Assembly (NCBI GenBank): GCA_002256205.1
Contig: NKIW01000001.1
Span: 558,001-622,000, forward strand
Source: Rhizobiales bacterium PAR1
GTDB lineage: Bacteria; Pseudomonadota; Alphaproteobacteria; Rhizobiales; Beijerinckiaceae
Length of the DNA stretch: 64,000 nt
Direction of reading: 5' to 3'
Part shown: one piece after another, positions 1 to 8,374 of the stretch
Layout of the letters: every line of letters starts with the position of its first letter
Position numbering within the stretch: the first letter of the stretch is position 1
Notes under the pieces: model-generated
What the model was told of the DNA's origin: nothing
Databases searched by the model: none
The model's input: the letters and a program-made list of their open reading frames with translations, nothing else
Translations under genes and position numbers: made by a program

Positions 1-335
1 TTGCCTTCCAGATCCTTGCGGATCGGGTGCATGATCGTGTTGCCAGAAAAATCGTAGATGTAGAAGTAATTGCCGTTGTCGAAGCGCGCGGTACGCAGCA
101 CATTGCCGGCCTGCTTGAGCGCTTCCTCGGAACTGGCACCCGCAGCCTTCGCCTGATCAAAGGCCCCTTGCGCGATCGTCACTGCGACTTCGACCGTTGC
201 GCGGATTTCCTCACGCTTCTGGTCGAGCAGCGTGGCACGCATCTGCATCATCACAAGGAACACCGCGCCGCAGAGAAGCACGATGGCGGCTCCGGCAAGC
301 AAGGCAAAGTTCTTGGCAATCGAGGTATTTTTCAT
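1..335 (-). CDS. Methyl-accepting chemotaxis protein, N-terminal part (sCache_2 type)
   Basis: This is a partial gene whose 3' end lies beyond the left edge; about 111 codons are visible. The product begins MKNTSIAKNFALLAG and has one clear membrane segment at roughly residues 8-30. A periplasmic helix follows, and then the motif DNGNYFYIYDFSG, which is typical of single Cache domain 2 (sCache_2) chemoreceptors that bind small organic acids. HAMP and signalling domains would be expected in the missing part. The ATG at 335 is chosen because the membrane anchor starts directly after it. Family assignment is an inference from the visible N-terminal part only. Confidence 0.75.
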   Translation of the reverse strand, partial: MKNTSIAKNFALLAGAAIVLLCGAVFLVMMQMRATLLDQKREEIRATVEVAVTIAQGAFDQAKAAGASSEEALKQAGNVLRTARFDNGNYFYIYDFSGNTIMHPIRKDLEG

Positions 336-443
336 CTCATGGCTTCCCGCTGATGCTCCGGGCAGGAAAACCTGAGTTGGTTAATTTCATCTCAATTTGC
401 CGGAAACTTTCGTCAATTCCGGCAAAATTCTAGACCAAAACGA

Positions 444-463
444 CAAAAAAGAGGCCTCCCTCT
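444..463 (-). terminator. Possible rho-independent terminator after aroQ
   Basis: Read leftward, a short stem AGAGG/CCTCT with a GAGG loop is followed by a run of six T. It lies about 40 bases past the aroQ stop and would end the leftward SDR-transketolase-SDR-aroQ operon. The stem has only five base pairs, so confidence is moderate. Confidence 0.45.
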
Positions 464-499
464 ACACGTCGGCGGCCCCGCACTCCCGCCCCGGATTGG

Positions 500-946
500 C
501 TATTTTGCCGTATTGATCAGACGCGCCAGTCGCTCGATCGCGAGAAGATAGCCCTGCGTGCCGAACCCAGCCATCACGGCATCGGCGCGATGCGATACAT
601 AGGAATGGTGGCGGAAGGCCTCGCGTTTATGGACCTGTGAAATATGCACCTCTATCACAGGGGGATCGAAGGTATTGAGCGCATCGAGGATCGCGACCGA
701 GGTATGCGTGAACGCCGCCGGATTGATCACGATGCCCGCCGCGCTCTCGCGCGCCTCGTGGATCCAGTCGATGATCTCATATTCGCGGTTCGACTGGTGA
801 AAGCGCACCTCAAGGCCATGCCCGGCAGCCGCCTTGCGGCATTCCGCCTCGACATCGGCCAGCGTCTCGTGGCCATAGATCTGCGGCTGGCGCTTGCCGA
901 GAAGGTTGAGGTTCGGGCCATTGAGAATGTAGATAAGGCGGCTCAT
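500..946 (-). CDS. aroQ: Type II 3-dehydroquinate dehydratase
   Basis: AroQ interconverts 3-dehydroquinate and 3-dehydroshikimate, in the shikimate pathway or in quinate breakdown. The 148-residue length is normal for the dodecameric type II enzyme. The N-terminal signature [17 protein letters not shown] contains the catalytic Tyr (about residue 24) and the flexible-loop Arg (about 19). The segment [17 protein letters not shown] carries the conserved His. It is the last gene of a leftward operon with two SDR genes and transketolase, 55 bases after the SDR gene. That setting suggests, but does not prove, a catabolic rather than biosynthetic role, because type II enzymes serve both. Confidence 0.93.
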   Translation of the reverse strand: MSRLIYILNGPNLNLLGKRQPQIYGHETLADVEAECRKAAAGHGLEVRFHQSNREYEIIDWIHEARESAAGIVINPAAFTHTSVAILDALNTFDPPVIEVHISQVHKREAFRHHSYVSHRADAVMAGFGTQGYLLAIERLARLINTAK

Positions 947-1001
947 GACAGATCCTGTTTCGCGTGGTGTCTCCGCCTTGTGCGAGACCGGTCAGGCAAC
1001 G

Positions 1002-1739
1002 TCAATAGGTCGTGCGCCCACCGGAAAGATCGAAGACGAAGCCGGTCGTAAAGCTGCATTCCGGGCTTGCAATCCACGCGACCAGCGCGCCGACCTCATC
1101 GATCTGGAGGAAACGTCCCATCGGGATTTTCGCCTTCATCGCGTCGATATGGGCCTGCGTCATTTCCTTCATCAGCCCTGTTTCCGCCATCGCCGGAGCA
1201 ATCGCGTTGACGATCACGCCATCCTGCGCGAGCTCCTTGGCAATCGCCTTGGTGAAGCCGATCACACCCGCTTTTGCGGCGGAATAGCCGGAGATAAACG
1301 GCACGCCATCCTTGCCCGCCATCGAGGCGATGTTGACGATGCGGCCGTATTTCTGCGCCCGCATATGCGGCACCGCGACGCGGCAGCAATAAAAAACACT
1401 GTCGAGATCGATCGCCCGGACCTTGTGCCAGGTCTCGACCGGGTATTCCCAGAATGGCAGCACCGGCCCGTTGATCCCGGCGTTGTTGACGAGAATTTCA
1501 ATCGAGCCCGCCACGCGCAAGGCCTCGGCGAAAGCCGCCTCGACAGAGGCATAATCTGAAACATCGACCTTCTGCGTGAGGAGCGGCGTAAACTCCTGCA
1601 CCTCGGCCTCGAAGGCAGCAAAATCGACATCCCAGAGGATGACGCGGCACCCTCCCCGGGCCAGTCGCTTCGCAATGCCGTGGCCGATGCCCCGCGCACC
1701 ACCGGTAATGATCGCGGTCTGCCCAGCCGGAATACCCAT
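1002..1739 (-). CDS. SDR family oxidoreductase (FabG-like)
   Basis: This is a classical short-chain dehydrogenase/reductase of 245 residues. The nucleotide-binding motif is TGGARGIG at about residues 12-19, and NNAG lies near residue 87. The catalytic Ser is in NIAS, and the YSAAK motif follows about a dozen residues later. Members of this group reduce or oxidise hydroxyl/keto groups with NAD(P)H; the substrate cannot be read from the sequence. It sits between aroQ and transketolase in the leftward operon, so it probably acts on a sugar- or cyclitol-like or hydroaromatic acid intermediate. The start at 1739 directly precedes the Rossmann fold. Confidence 0.85.
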   Translation of the reverse strand: MGIPAGQTAIITGGARGIGHGIAKRLARGGCRVILWDVDFAAFEAEVQEFTPLLTQKVDVSDYASVEAAFAEALRVAGSIEILVNNAGINGPVLPFWEYPVETWHKVRAIDLDSVFYCCRVAVPHMRAQKYGRIVNIASMAGKDGVPFISGYSAAKAGVIGFTKAIAKELAQDGVIVNAIAPAMAETGLMKEMTQAHIDAMKAKIPMGRFLQIDEVGALVAWIASPECSFTTGFVFDLSGGRTTY

Positions 1740-1787
1740 CTCGCCCCCTGATTCTCTTATATCCAGAGCATAGCGGTGCCAGCCGCC

Positions 1788-3794
1788 TCAGGCATCCGCC
1801 AAAAGCCGTCGCGCTTCTTCCGCAACCTTTTCCGGCGTGATCCCGAAATGCTTGAAAAGCTGATCCGCCGGCCCCGAAGCGCCAAAGCCCGCCATGCCGA
1901 CAAAGCCGCCGTGCTCGCCGATCCAGCGTTCCCAGCCGAATTTCACTGCGGCCTCGACCGCAACGCGCGTCGTTCCCGGCCCCAGAACTGTATCACGATA
2001 AGCACGCGGCTGGGCTTCAAAAAGGCTCCAGCACGGCATCGAAACCACCGCTGTCGGGATGCCCCCTGCCTGCAAGAGTTCGCGCGCCGCCATCGCCACC
2101 GCGACTTCCGACCCCGTCGAGAGCAGTGTCACCTGCCGCGCGCCGCCCTCGGCCTCGGCGAGCACATAGGCCCCGCGTGCCGAGCGGTTCTCTGCCCCGC
2201 CGTCGCGCCGCAAAGCCGGCAGGGCCTGACGCGCAAAAACCAGCGAAACCGGCCCTGAAGTGTGGTCGAGCGCAATTTCCCAAGCCTCAGCGGCTTCCAC
2301 TGCATCCGCCGGACGCAGCACCAGCATATTCGGCATGGCGCGCAGGGCGGCGAGCACTTCCACCGGCTGATGCGTCGGCCCGTTCTTGCCGATACCAATC
2401 GAATCATGGCTGAACACGAACTTGACCGGCAGGCCCATCAGCGCCGCCATCCGCATCGCCGGACGTTCGTAATCGCAGAACGGCAGATAGGTCACCGCAA
2501 GCGGAATCACCCCGCCATGCGCGGCCATGCCATTGGCGAGTGCACCCATCGCGTGTTCGCGAATGCCGCAATGGATGTAGCGCCCGGCGGGATTCTCCGC
2601 AGAGAACGCCGCGAGCTGGCGCTTGTGGTTGGTTGGCGCCTCGAGGTCGGCGCAGCCCGTGATGATCTCCGGCAGGTCCTCATAGAGCAGCGCCGCGATA
2701 TCGCCCGAGGTCTGGATCGAGAAATCCGCCTTCCCCTCCGCCGCCCCGCGCGCCTTGTAGGCATGAAGCGCAGCGCGCCAGCCGGTGCCGCGCTCGCCGG
2801 CCTGAACGCGTTCAAATTCATGCCTGTAGGAAGCATCCATCGCCGCAAGTCGCCCCTGCCATTCAGCACGTCGCGCCTTGCCGGATGCGGCGGTCGCCTC
2901 CCAGTTCGCGCGGATATCCACCGGAACCTCGAAGGCCACCCCCTCCCAGCCGCGCACCTCGGCCATTGCCGCGCGATCTTCCGGGAAAAGCTTGCCGGAA
3001 TGACCCCCGCGCTGTCCCTCAAGGCGCGGAAGACCGCGTGCGATAGTGGTCCTGCAAGCAATCAGCGAGGGGCGTGGATCGAGCTTGGCGAGCCCGATCG
3101 CCATATCGACCGCCTCGATACTGTGTCCGTCAACCTCGATGACATGCCAGTTCGCGACCCGGAAGCGCGTCGCGACATCCTCGGAAATCGAGAGGTTCGT
3201 CGCGCCATCATCCGTGATCGCATTATCGTCCCAGAAGAAAGTCAGCTTGCCGAGCTTGAGATGCCCCGCGAGCGAAATCACCTCCTGCCCGACACCTTCT
3301 TGAAGGCAACCATCGCCGACAAACGCCCAGGTCCGGTGGTCGACCAGTTCCGGCCCGAAGTGCGCGGAAAGCTGCGCCTCGGCGATCGCCATACCCAACG
3401 CATTGGCGATGCCCTGCCCGAGTGGCCCAGTGGTGGTCTCTATGCCCGCAGCAAGATCAATTTCCGGATGCCCCGCGCAATGCGAACCCAATTCACGAAA
3501 GCGCTTGACCTCGTCGAGCGAGATTTTCGCATAGCCGGTCAAATTCAGCAGCGCATAGAGCAGCATCGAGCCGTGCCCGTTCGAGAGCACGAAGCGATCC
3601 CGATCCGGCCACAGGGGATCAGCGGGATCAAACCGCATGTGGTGGGCAAAAAGCGCTGTGGCGATTTCCGCCATGCCGAGCGGCACACCCTGATGTCCCT
3701 CCCCCGCGGCCAGAATGGCATCGACCGAAAGAAAGCGGATCGCATCCGCCATCCGCTGGAGATCAGGCATCGAAAAGGCGTTGTGAAACGGCAT
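1788..3794 (-). CDS. Transketolase
   Basis: A full-length transketolase of 668 residues, dependent on thiamine diphosphate, which transfers two-carbon ketol units. The N-terminal part has the ThDP/Mg site (GDGCLQEG followed about 30 residues later by an Asn in DDNAI) and the GHPE and TGPLGQG signatures. The pyrimidine-binding domain has CGIREHAMG, and DSIGIGKNGPTHQPVE is also typical. An ATG at 3812 is in frame, but the ATG at 3794 has an AAAGGGG ribosome-binding site about 8 bases upstream and starts 17 bases after the upstream SDR stop, so it is preferred. Since it lies inside a catabolic-looking operon, this may be a dedicated copy rather than the housekeeping one, so no symbol is given. 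Confidence 0.92.
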   Translation of the reverse strand: MPFHNAFSMPDLQRMADAIRFLSVDAILAAGEGHQGVPLGMAEIATALFAHHMRFDPADPLWPDRDRFVLSNGHGSMLLYALLNLTGYAKISLDEVKRFRELGSHCAGHPEIDLAAGIETTTGPLGQGIANALGMAIAEAQLSAHFGPELVDHRTWAFVGDGCLQEGVGQEVISLAGHLKLGKLTFFWDDNAITDDGATNLSISEDVATRFRVANWHVIEVDGHSIEAVDMAIGLAKLDPRPSLIACRTTIARGLPRLEGQRGGHSGKLFPEDRAAMAEVRGWEGVAFEVPVDIRANWEATAASGKARRAEWQGRLAAMDASYRHEFERVQAGERGTGWRAALHAYKARGAAEGKADFSIQTSGDIAALLYEDLPEIITGCADLEAPTNHKRQLAAFSAENPAGRYIHCGIREHAMGALANGMAAHGGVIPLAVTYLPFCDYERPAMRMAALMGLPVKFVFSHDSIGIGKNGPTHQPVEVLAALRAMPNMLVLRPADAVEAAEAWEIALDHTSGPVSLVFARQALPALRRDGGAENRSARGAYVLAEAEGGARQVTLLSTGSEVAVAMAARELLQAGGIPTAVVSMPCWSLFEAQPRAYRDTVLGPGTTRVAVEAAVKFGWERWIGEHGGFVGMAGFGASGPADQLFKHFGITPEKVAEEARRLLADA

Positions 3795-3811
3795 GAAAGC
3801 CCCTTTTGGCA

Positions 3812-4561
3812 TCAGTGGATCAGCATGCCGCCATTCACATCAATCACCGCGCCGGTGACATAGCCCGAGAGATCGGACGAGAGAAACAGGAAGATATTCG
3901 CAACATCCTGGGGCACCCCAAGCCGGTTGAGCGGGATGCCCGCGAGAATTTCAACGCGCTTTTCATCGGAAATCTTGCCGGCGTTGATATCGGTCTGGAT
4001 GAGGCCGGGCGTGACACAATTGACGCGGATGCCGTCATTCCCCAGCTCACGCGCCATGGCCTTGGCGAGCCCGAGCACACCGGCTTTCGCCGCCGAATAA
4101 TGCGCACCACCGAGAATGCCGCCGCCACGCTGCGCCGAAACCGAGGACATGCAGGAGATCGCGCCGGATTTCCGCGCCCGCATGTGCGGCATCACGGCCT
4201 GAGAGAGGTAGAGCACGCCTCTCAGGTTCACATCCTGAATCCGGTCCCAGCTGTCGGGGTCGATATCCCAGACCTTGATGGCCTGCGTAATACCCGCATT
4301 GTTGACGAGAATATCGACCTGCCCAAAGGCCTTGAGCACCTCGGCCATCGCGCGCTCGCAATCAGCCTTGTTGGTAACGTCGCAGGCCACGCCAATATGA
4401 TCGGGCCCAAGTTCCACAGCCGCGCTTTTGGCGCCAACGCCATCAAGATCGAGGATCGCCACCCGCGCGCCCTGCGCTGCGAAGGTTTTCGCCGTGGCAA
4501 ATCCGATACCGCGCGCACCGGCGGCACCGGAAATCACGGCAGTCTTGTTGGTGAGCAGCAT
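3812..4561 (-). CDS. SDR family oxidoreductase, first gene of leftward operon
   Basis: A short-chain dehydrogenase/reductase of 249 residues. The dinucleotide site is a variant with one extra residue, SGAAGARGIG near residue 10. NNAG follows near residue 88. The active site has SSVSAQRGGG and then HYSAAKAG with the catalytic Tyr and Lys. The ATG at 4561 is chosen because it is preceded by AGGGAGAT and starts at the Rossmann fold; a longer frame to 4681 would run into the LysR promoter region. As first gene of the operon with transketolase, a second SDR and aroQ, it is divergent from the LysR gene and likely controlled by it. Substrate unknown. Confidence 0.87.
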   Translation of the reverse strand: MLLTNKTAVISGAAGARGIGFATAKTFAAQGARVAILDLDGVGAKSAAVELGPDHIGVACDVTNKADCERAMAEVLKAFGQVDILVNNAGITQAIKVWDIDPDSWDRIQDVNLRGVLYLSQAVMPHMRARKSGAISCMSSVSAQRGGGILGGAHYSAAKAGVLGLAKAMARELGNDGIRVNCVTPGLIQTDINAGKISDEKRVEILAGIPLNRLGVPQDVANIFLFLSSDLSGYVTGAVIDVNGGMLIH

Positions 4562-4644
4562 CGGTATCTCCCTGAAGGCGTGTTGACAGGGGCGGATACT
4601 GGTTCCGGCGCGACAAAAGGAAAAACAAATAAATTGCTCGCACT

Positions 4645-4661
4645 GGTGAATTGTGTTCACC
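4645..4661. promoter_or_regulatory. Probable LysR-type operator (T-N11-A palindrome)
   Basis: GGTGAATTGTGTTCACC is a perfect inverted repeat (six-base arms, five-base centre) in the 125-base gap between the divergent SDR operon and the LysR gene. Within it, T4647 and A4659 are separated by 11 bases, matching the classical T-N11-A recognition site of LysR-type regulators. It is the only such palindrome I see in this gap and is therefore a strong candidate for the binding site of the adjacent regulator. Confidence 0.7.
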
Positions 4662-4686
4662 TCTTGCCCATGGAGAAGCACCTTAC

Positions 4687-5574
4687 ATGAAGAACCTGCC
4701 CCTTGGCGCCCTGCGTGCCTTTGAAGCAGCGGCCCGCACCGGTTCGTTCCGCGCAGCGGGCGAAGAACTCGGCATTTCGCCGAGCGCCGTCAGCCATGCC
4801 ATCCGCAAGCTGGAAGACCTGATCGGCGTCGTGCTTTTCGAGCGCGAGGGCCGCACCGTGCGGCTCAACCCTGGCGGGGAAGCGCTGCTACGCCATGTCT
4901 CGACCGCTTTTGCCGAATTGCGCCACGGACTCGAGACTGTTGGATCGCGCTCCGGCAACCTGCTCAGGCTGCATTGTGCGCCCTCGATGGCGGCGCAATG
5001 GCTGATGCCGCGCCTGACGCGGCTTCTCGCTGAACAGTCCGGCCTTGAGGTGCGCCTCTCCGCCGGCGCTGCCTACCCGCGCTTCCAGAATGATGAATTT
5101 GATGCGGATATCTGCTATGGCCCGCCGCGTCAGGAAGGGCTGATCGTCCTGCCGCTCGGCGAGGAAACCGTGACGCCGCTCTGCACGCCGGAGGTCGCCG
5201 CACGCATCAAAACGCCCGAAGATCTCTACCAGTTTGCGCTGATCGAGAGCGAGCACAAGCGCGTGCGCTGGAATGCGTGGTTCGCCGCCAATGGCATCGA
5301 GCCGCCAAGCCCGAGGGGCAGCCGCTTCGACCGTTCCTTCATGGCGATTGCGGCGGCAGTCGATGGCATGGGCGTGGCGCTCGAATCCACCCGCCTCGCC
5401 GAACGTGAATTCGAGCGCGGTGACCTGGTCGCCCCGCTCGCAGGCATCGCTAAGGATGTGACCTATATCGGCCACTACCTCGTTTTTTCACCGCAAGCAA
5501 AACGCCGGCAGGCGGTGCGCATGTTCGCCACCTGGCTTGCACGCGAACTCAACCTGCCGGCGTTCTCATTCTAG
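4687..5574 (+). CDS. LysR family transcriptional regulator (GcvA-like)
   Basis: A 295-residue LysR-type regulator. The winged helix-turn-helix occupies about residues 5-64 (GALRAFEAAARTGSF, then SPSAVSHAIRKLE), and the effector-binding domain covers about 90-290. It resembles the GcvA branch, many of whose members control neighbouring catabolic operons. The ATG at 4687 is preferred over an in-frame start at 4651 because GGAGAAG lies upstream at about 4671 and the conserved N terminus begins there. It is divergent from the SDR-transketolase-SDR-aroQ operon, with a T-N11-A palindrome between, and convergent with the MetE-like gene. It probably senses a pathway intermediate. Confidence 0.9.
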   Translation: MKNLPLGALRAFEAAARTGSFRAAGEELGISPSAVSHAIRKLEDLIGVVLFEREGRTVRLNPGGEALLRHVSTAFAELRHGLETVGSRSGNLLRLHCAPSMAAQWLMPRLTRLLAEQSGLEVRLSAGAAYPRFQNDEFDADICYGPPRQEGLIVLPLGEETVTPLCTPEVAARIKTPEDLYQFALIESEHKRVRWNAWFAANGIEPPSPRGSRFDRSFMAIAAAVDGMGVALESTRLAEREFERGDLVAPLAGIAKDVTYIGHYLVFSPQAKRRQAVRMFATWLARELNLPAFSF

Positions 5575-5594
5575 AACAGTTGGAACCTTAACCT

Positions 5595-5619
5595 CCTCGT
5601 CGCTGCAAGCAGCGCGAGG
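5595..5619. other. Hairpin between convergent genes
   Basis: CCTCG-t-CGCTGC, AA loop, GCAGCGCGAGG forms a strong stem with one bulged T, in the 59-base gap between the convergent LysR and MetE-like genes. No T-run follows on either strand, so it is not a classical terminator, but it may slow or end transcription from both sides. Confidence 0.4.
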
Positions 5620-5633
5620 ACGGTCCGGCTTCC

Positions 5634-6737
5634 TTACTTCCAAACCTCGGCGGCGATCTCGACGATCATCTCGAGCTTCTTCCACTGCTCGTCTTCCGCG
5701 AGCGTGTTGCCTTCCTGCGTGGAGGCGAAGCCGCACTGCGGCGAGAGGCAGAGCTGATCGAGGCTGACAAACTTCGTCGCTTCATCGATCCGGCGGCGGA
5801 TATCATCCTTGTTCTCGAGAACACCCGTCTTCGAGGTCACAAGACCAAGCACGACATGCTTGCCCTTGGGCAGGAAGCGCAGCGGCTCGAACCCACCCGC
5901 GCGATCCGAGTCCCATTCCATGAAGTAGCCATCGACCGGCATCGAATTGAACAGCGTCTCGGCCACCGGCTCATAGCCGCCCGAAGCGATGAAGGTCGAG
6001 CGGAAGTTGCCGCGGCAGAGGTGCATGGTGATGGTGAGGTCGGCCGGCTTGTTGGCCAGCGCCGTGCGCACCATGCCGGCATAAATGCCCTGCTGCGCAT
6101 CTGGGTCGTCGCCGCGCTCGGCGAGCATCGCCCGCTGCTCGGGATCGCAGAGGTAGGCAAACGAAATATCGTCGAGCTGGAGGTAACGGCAGCCGGCATC
6201 GTAATAGGCGTGCACAGCCTTGGCGTAAGCGTTGCCGAGATCGGAATAGAACTCGTTCATATCCGGATAGAGGCCGACGTTCATCATCTTCCGGCCGCCG
6301 CGATAATGCAGCATGGAGGGGCCGGGAATGGTCATCTTCGGCGTCTTCTTGGTGTTTTCCTTGACGAAGCGGAAGTGCTCGACCATCGGGTGCGAGCCGG
6401 AATAGCCGACCTTGCCGACGATGCGCATCGACTTCGGCACACCGATGCCGCCCTTGAAGTTCATGCCCGAATTGCCGTCAACAAGCGTGACGCCATCGAG
6501 CTGCTCGAGGAAGTCGAGGTGCCAATAGGCGCGGCGGAATTCGCCGTCCGTGATGCCCTGAAGGCCGATGGATTCCTGCTTGGCGATGATCTTCTTGATT
6601 TCCTGATCCTCGACCGCCTTGAGGCCAGAAGCATCGAGCGTGCCGGCGGCATGGGCGTCGCGCGCGGCCTTCAGCGGCGCGGTGCGGAGGAGCGAGCCGA
6701 CCATATCGGCGCGAAACGGGGGCTTGGTGTGCGACAT
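5634..6737 (-). CDS. Stand-alone MetE C-terminal domain protein (B12-independent methionine synthase family)
   Basis: At 367 residues, this covers only the catalytic TIM-barrel half of cobalamin-independent methionine synthase, which is about 750 residues in full. All four expected zinc ligands appear to be present: His239 and Cys241 (MHLCRGN), Glu274 (MEWDSD) and Cys335 (SPQCGFAS). DGEFRRAYW near residue 64 and the QLDD motif near 187 are also typical. Without the N-terminal folate-binding half, such proteins may move methyl groups between other donors and thiols or cleave C-S bonds; the substrate is unknown. The ATG at 6737 has AGGAATT upstream. As last gene of the dioxygenase operon it could act in demethylating a methoxylated aromatic, but that is speculation. 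Confidence 0.8.
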   Translation of the reverse strand: MSHTKPPFRADMVGSLLRTAPLKAARDAHAAGTLDASGLKAVEDQEIKKIIAKQESIGLQGITDGEFRRAYWHLDFLEQLDGVTLVDGNSGMNFKGGIGVPKSMRIVGKVGYSGSHPMVEHFRFVKENTKKTPKMTIPGPSMLHYRGGRKMMNVGLYPDMNEFYSDLGNAYAKAVHAYYDAGCRYLQLDDISFAYLCDPEQRAMLAERGDDPDAQQGIYAGMVRTALANKPADLTITMHLCRGNFRSTFIASGGYEPVAETLFNSMPVDGYFMEWDSDRAGGFEPLRFLPKGKHVVLGLVTSKTGVLENKDDIRRRIDEATKFVSLDQLCLSPQCGFASTQEGNTLAEDEQWKKLEMIVEIAAEVWK

Positions 6738-6821
6738 AACAACAATTCCTGTGGGTCGATGAACTGGAAAAACGGTCACGGGCAGAGGCTTCCCTGCCCG
6801 CAAAACGGGTGTGCGAGCGCC

Positions 6822-7985
6822 TTACTTGGCCTTCGCAGGATCCTTGACGTTCGGGAGGGTGAGGAACTCGACGTTATAGAGTTCGCCGTTCACCTTCTCG
6901 ACCTTGCGGATATAGACGTTCTGGATGATGTCGCGCGTTGCGGGATCAATGGAGATCGGCCCGCGCGGGCTGACCCAGCTAAGCCCCTTCATCGCCTCGA
7001 CAAGGGCTTCGCCGCCCGCGCCGTTGGTCTTCTTGAGGCCCTCGACGATGGCGTGCATGCCGTCATAGCCTTGCACAGCCATGAAGTTCGGGCGCTGGCC
7101 AGTCGCCTTGCGATACCCCTCGACGAAGCGCTTGTTCTCCGGGCTGTCGTGCGCCGCCGAATAGTGGTGCGCGGTGACAACGCCGAGCGCGGCATCGCCC
7201 ATGCCGTTGAGAAGATCATCGTCGGTCACGTCACCGGTCGCGATGAGGCGGATCCCGGACTTGTCGAGACCGCGCTCGACGAACTGCTTCATGAACTGCG
7301 CGCCGACGCCCGAAGGCACAAAGACGAGCAGCGCATCCGGCTTGGTCTCCGCCGCGCGCTGGAGGAAGGGCGCGAAATCCGGGTTGGCGAGCGGCACGCG
7401 CACGTTTTCCACCGTGCCGCCATTGGCCTTGAACACATCCGAGAACCACTTCTCGACATCGTGCCCCGGCGCGTAATCGGTGACGATGGTCACAACGCGC
7501 TTGATGCCCTGCTTGGCGGCCCATTCGCCGAAGGGACCGGCAATCTGCGGTACGACCTGCGCCGTGCGCACCACGAAGGGCGAGCGCTCGGTGATCATCG
7601 AGGTCGCGGCCGACATGATGACCATCGGCATCTTGGCTTGCGTTGCGACCGGCGCGGTCGAGAGCGCCAGCGGCGTCAGGCCGAAGCCCGCGAGCACCGA
7701 GACGTTATTGTTGAGGATCAGCTCCTGTGCGAGGCGGCGCGTAACATCGGCGTTGCCGGTATCATCGCGCAGCACGATCTCGATCTTCTTGCCGGCGACG
7801 GTATCGCCGTTCTGCGCAAGATAAAGCTTCGCGCCTTCGGAAATCTGCTTGCCGGTAGAGGTGAATGGCCCGGTCATCGGCAGAATGAGGCCGACTTTCA
7901 GCGTCTCCTGCGCAGCCACGAACCCTGTCGTGCAGCCAAGCGTCAGCGCAGCGAGACCGGCTTTGATGAAGGTATTGCGTTTCAT
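6822..7985 (-). CDS. ABC transporter substrate-binding protein, branched-chain amino acid type
   Basis: A periplasmic binding protein of 387 residues, Peripla_BP_6/LivK-like fold. The N terminus MKRNTFIKAGLAALTLG is a signal peptide with probable cleavage after the alanines near residue 25. The mature protein begins ETLKVGLILPMTGPFTSTG, the usual start for this family. No permease or ATPase genes are adjacent, so the partner transporter must be elsewhere. Relatives of this type often bind aromatic acids rather than amino acids, which would fit the adjacent ring-cleavage dioxygenase. GGGAGG precedes the ATG at 7985. It lies in the leftward operon between the YCII and MetE-like genes. Confidence 0.88.
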   Translation of the reverse strand: MKRNTFIKAGLAALTLGCTTGFVAAQETLKVGLILPMTGPFTSTGKQISEGAKLYLAQNGDTVAGKKIEIVLRDDTGNADVTRRLAQELILNNNVSVLAGFGLTPLALSTAPVATQAKMPMVIMSAATSMITERSPFVVRTAQVVPQIAGPFGEWAAKQGIKRVVTIVTDYAPGHDVEKWFSDVFKANGGTVENVRVPLANPDFAPFLQRAAETKPDALLVFVPSGVGAQFMKQFVERGLDKSGIRLIATGDVTDDDLLNGMGDAALGVVTAHHYSAAHDSPENKRFVEGYRKATGQRPNFMAVQGYDGMHAIVEGLKKTNGAGGEALVEAMKGLSWVSPRGPISIDPATRDIIQNVYIRKVEKVNGELYNVEFLTLPNVKDPAKAK

Positions 7986-8056
7986 GGTTCCTCCCGAACA
8001 CTTGTTTATGCGACCGCTTTTCCGGCGGCTTATTCGTTTCTAGCGGCTCTTCTATC

Positions 8057-8371
8057 TTAAGCACTCATCGGGCGGATGCGATCCGCCTGAAAGCGCGAGG
8101 CCAGCGCCACAATGGTAATCTCCTCGACAATGCCGGCCCTGGCGTAGGGATCGCCCTCCGCAAAGGCCAACGCCACATCCCGGCTCGGTGCCTCAAGGAT
8201 ACCGAAGTTGCCGGTTGCCGTTTCGCCGTCATCTTCCGTCAGCGGCGAGCCAATCAGCACGCGGACGATCCCGCCGCCACCGCTCGCAACATAGGCGCGA
8301 TGTTCGGGACGGGCAATTTCCCGCTGCGCTTCGCAGCCCGATTTATGGCGACAGGTCATCAGCCAGAACAT
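8057..8371 (-). CDS. YCII-domain protein
   Basis: A small 104-residue protein with a YCII-like ferredoxin fold. It begins MFWLMTCRHK, has RPEHRAYV and the glycine-rich segment that follows, and then the conserved GNFGILEA and FAEGDPYARAGI stretches; the last contains the DP/Y pattern of the family. YCII proteins are small enzymes or accessory proteins whose chemistry is mostly unknown; one (TftG) acts as a dehydrochlorinase in chloroaromatic degradation. The start lies 4 bases after the stop of the LigB-like gene, so the two are translated together and it probably handles a ring-cleavage-related product. Confidence 0.75.
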   Translation of the reverse strand: MFWLMTCRHKSGCEAQREIARPEHRAYVASGGGGIVRVLIGSPLTEDDGETATGNFGILEAPSRDVALAFAEGDPYARAGIVEEITIVALASRFQADRIRPMSA

Positions 8372-8374
8372 GGG

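Noticed and set aside
500-946. Complete quinate-to-protocatechuate pathway
   Set aside because: Quinate dehydrogenase and 3-dehydroshikimate dehydratase cannot be identified in the window, so only a partial link is claimed.
2262-3863. A 533-codon plus-strand frame opposite transketolase
   Set aside because: It is a shadow of transketolase with no recognisable domain.
6738-6821. SAM or B12 riboswitch before the MetE-like gene
   Set aside because: The 84-base gap shows no conserved aptamer pattern and is too short for a cobalamin riboswitch.
5856-8060. A 734-codon frame on the plus strand opposite the MetE-like and binding-protein genes
   Set aside because: It is a high-GC antisense shadow: the opposite strand encodes two well-recognised proteins, and this frame has no family pattern or ribosome-binding site.
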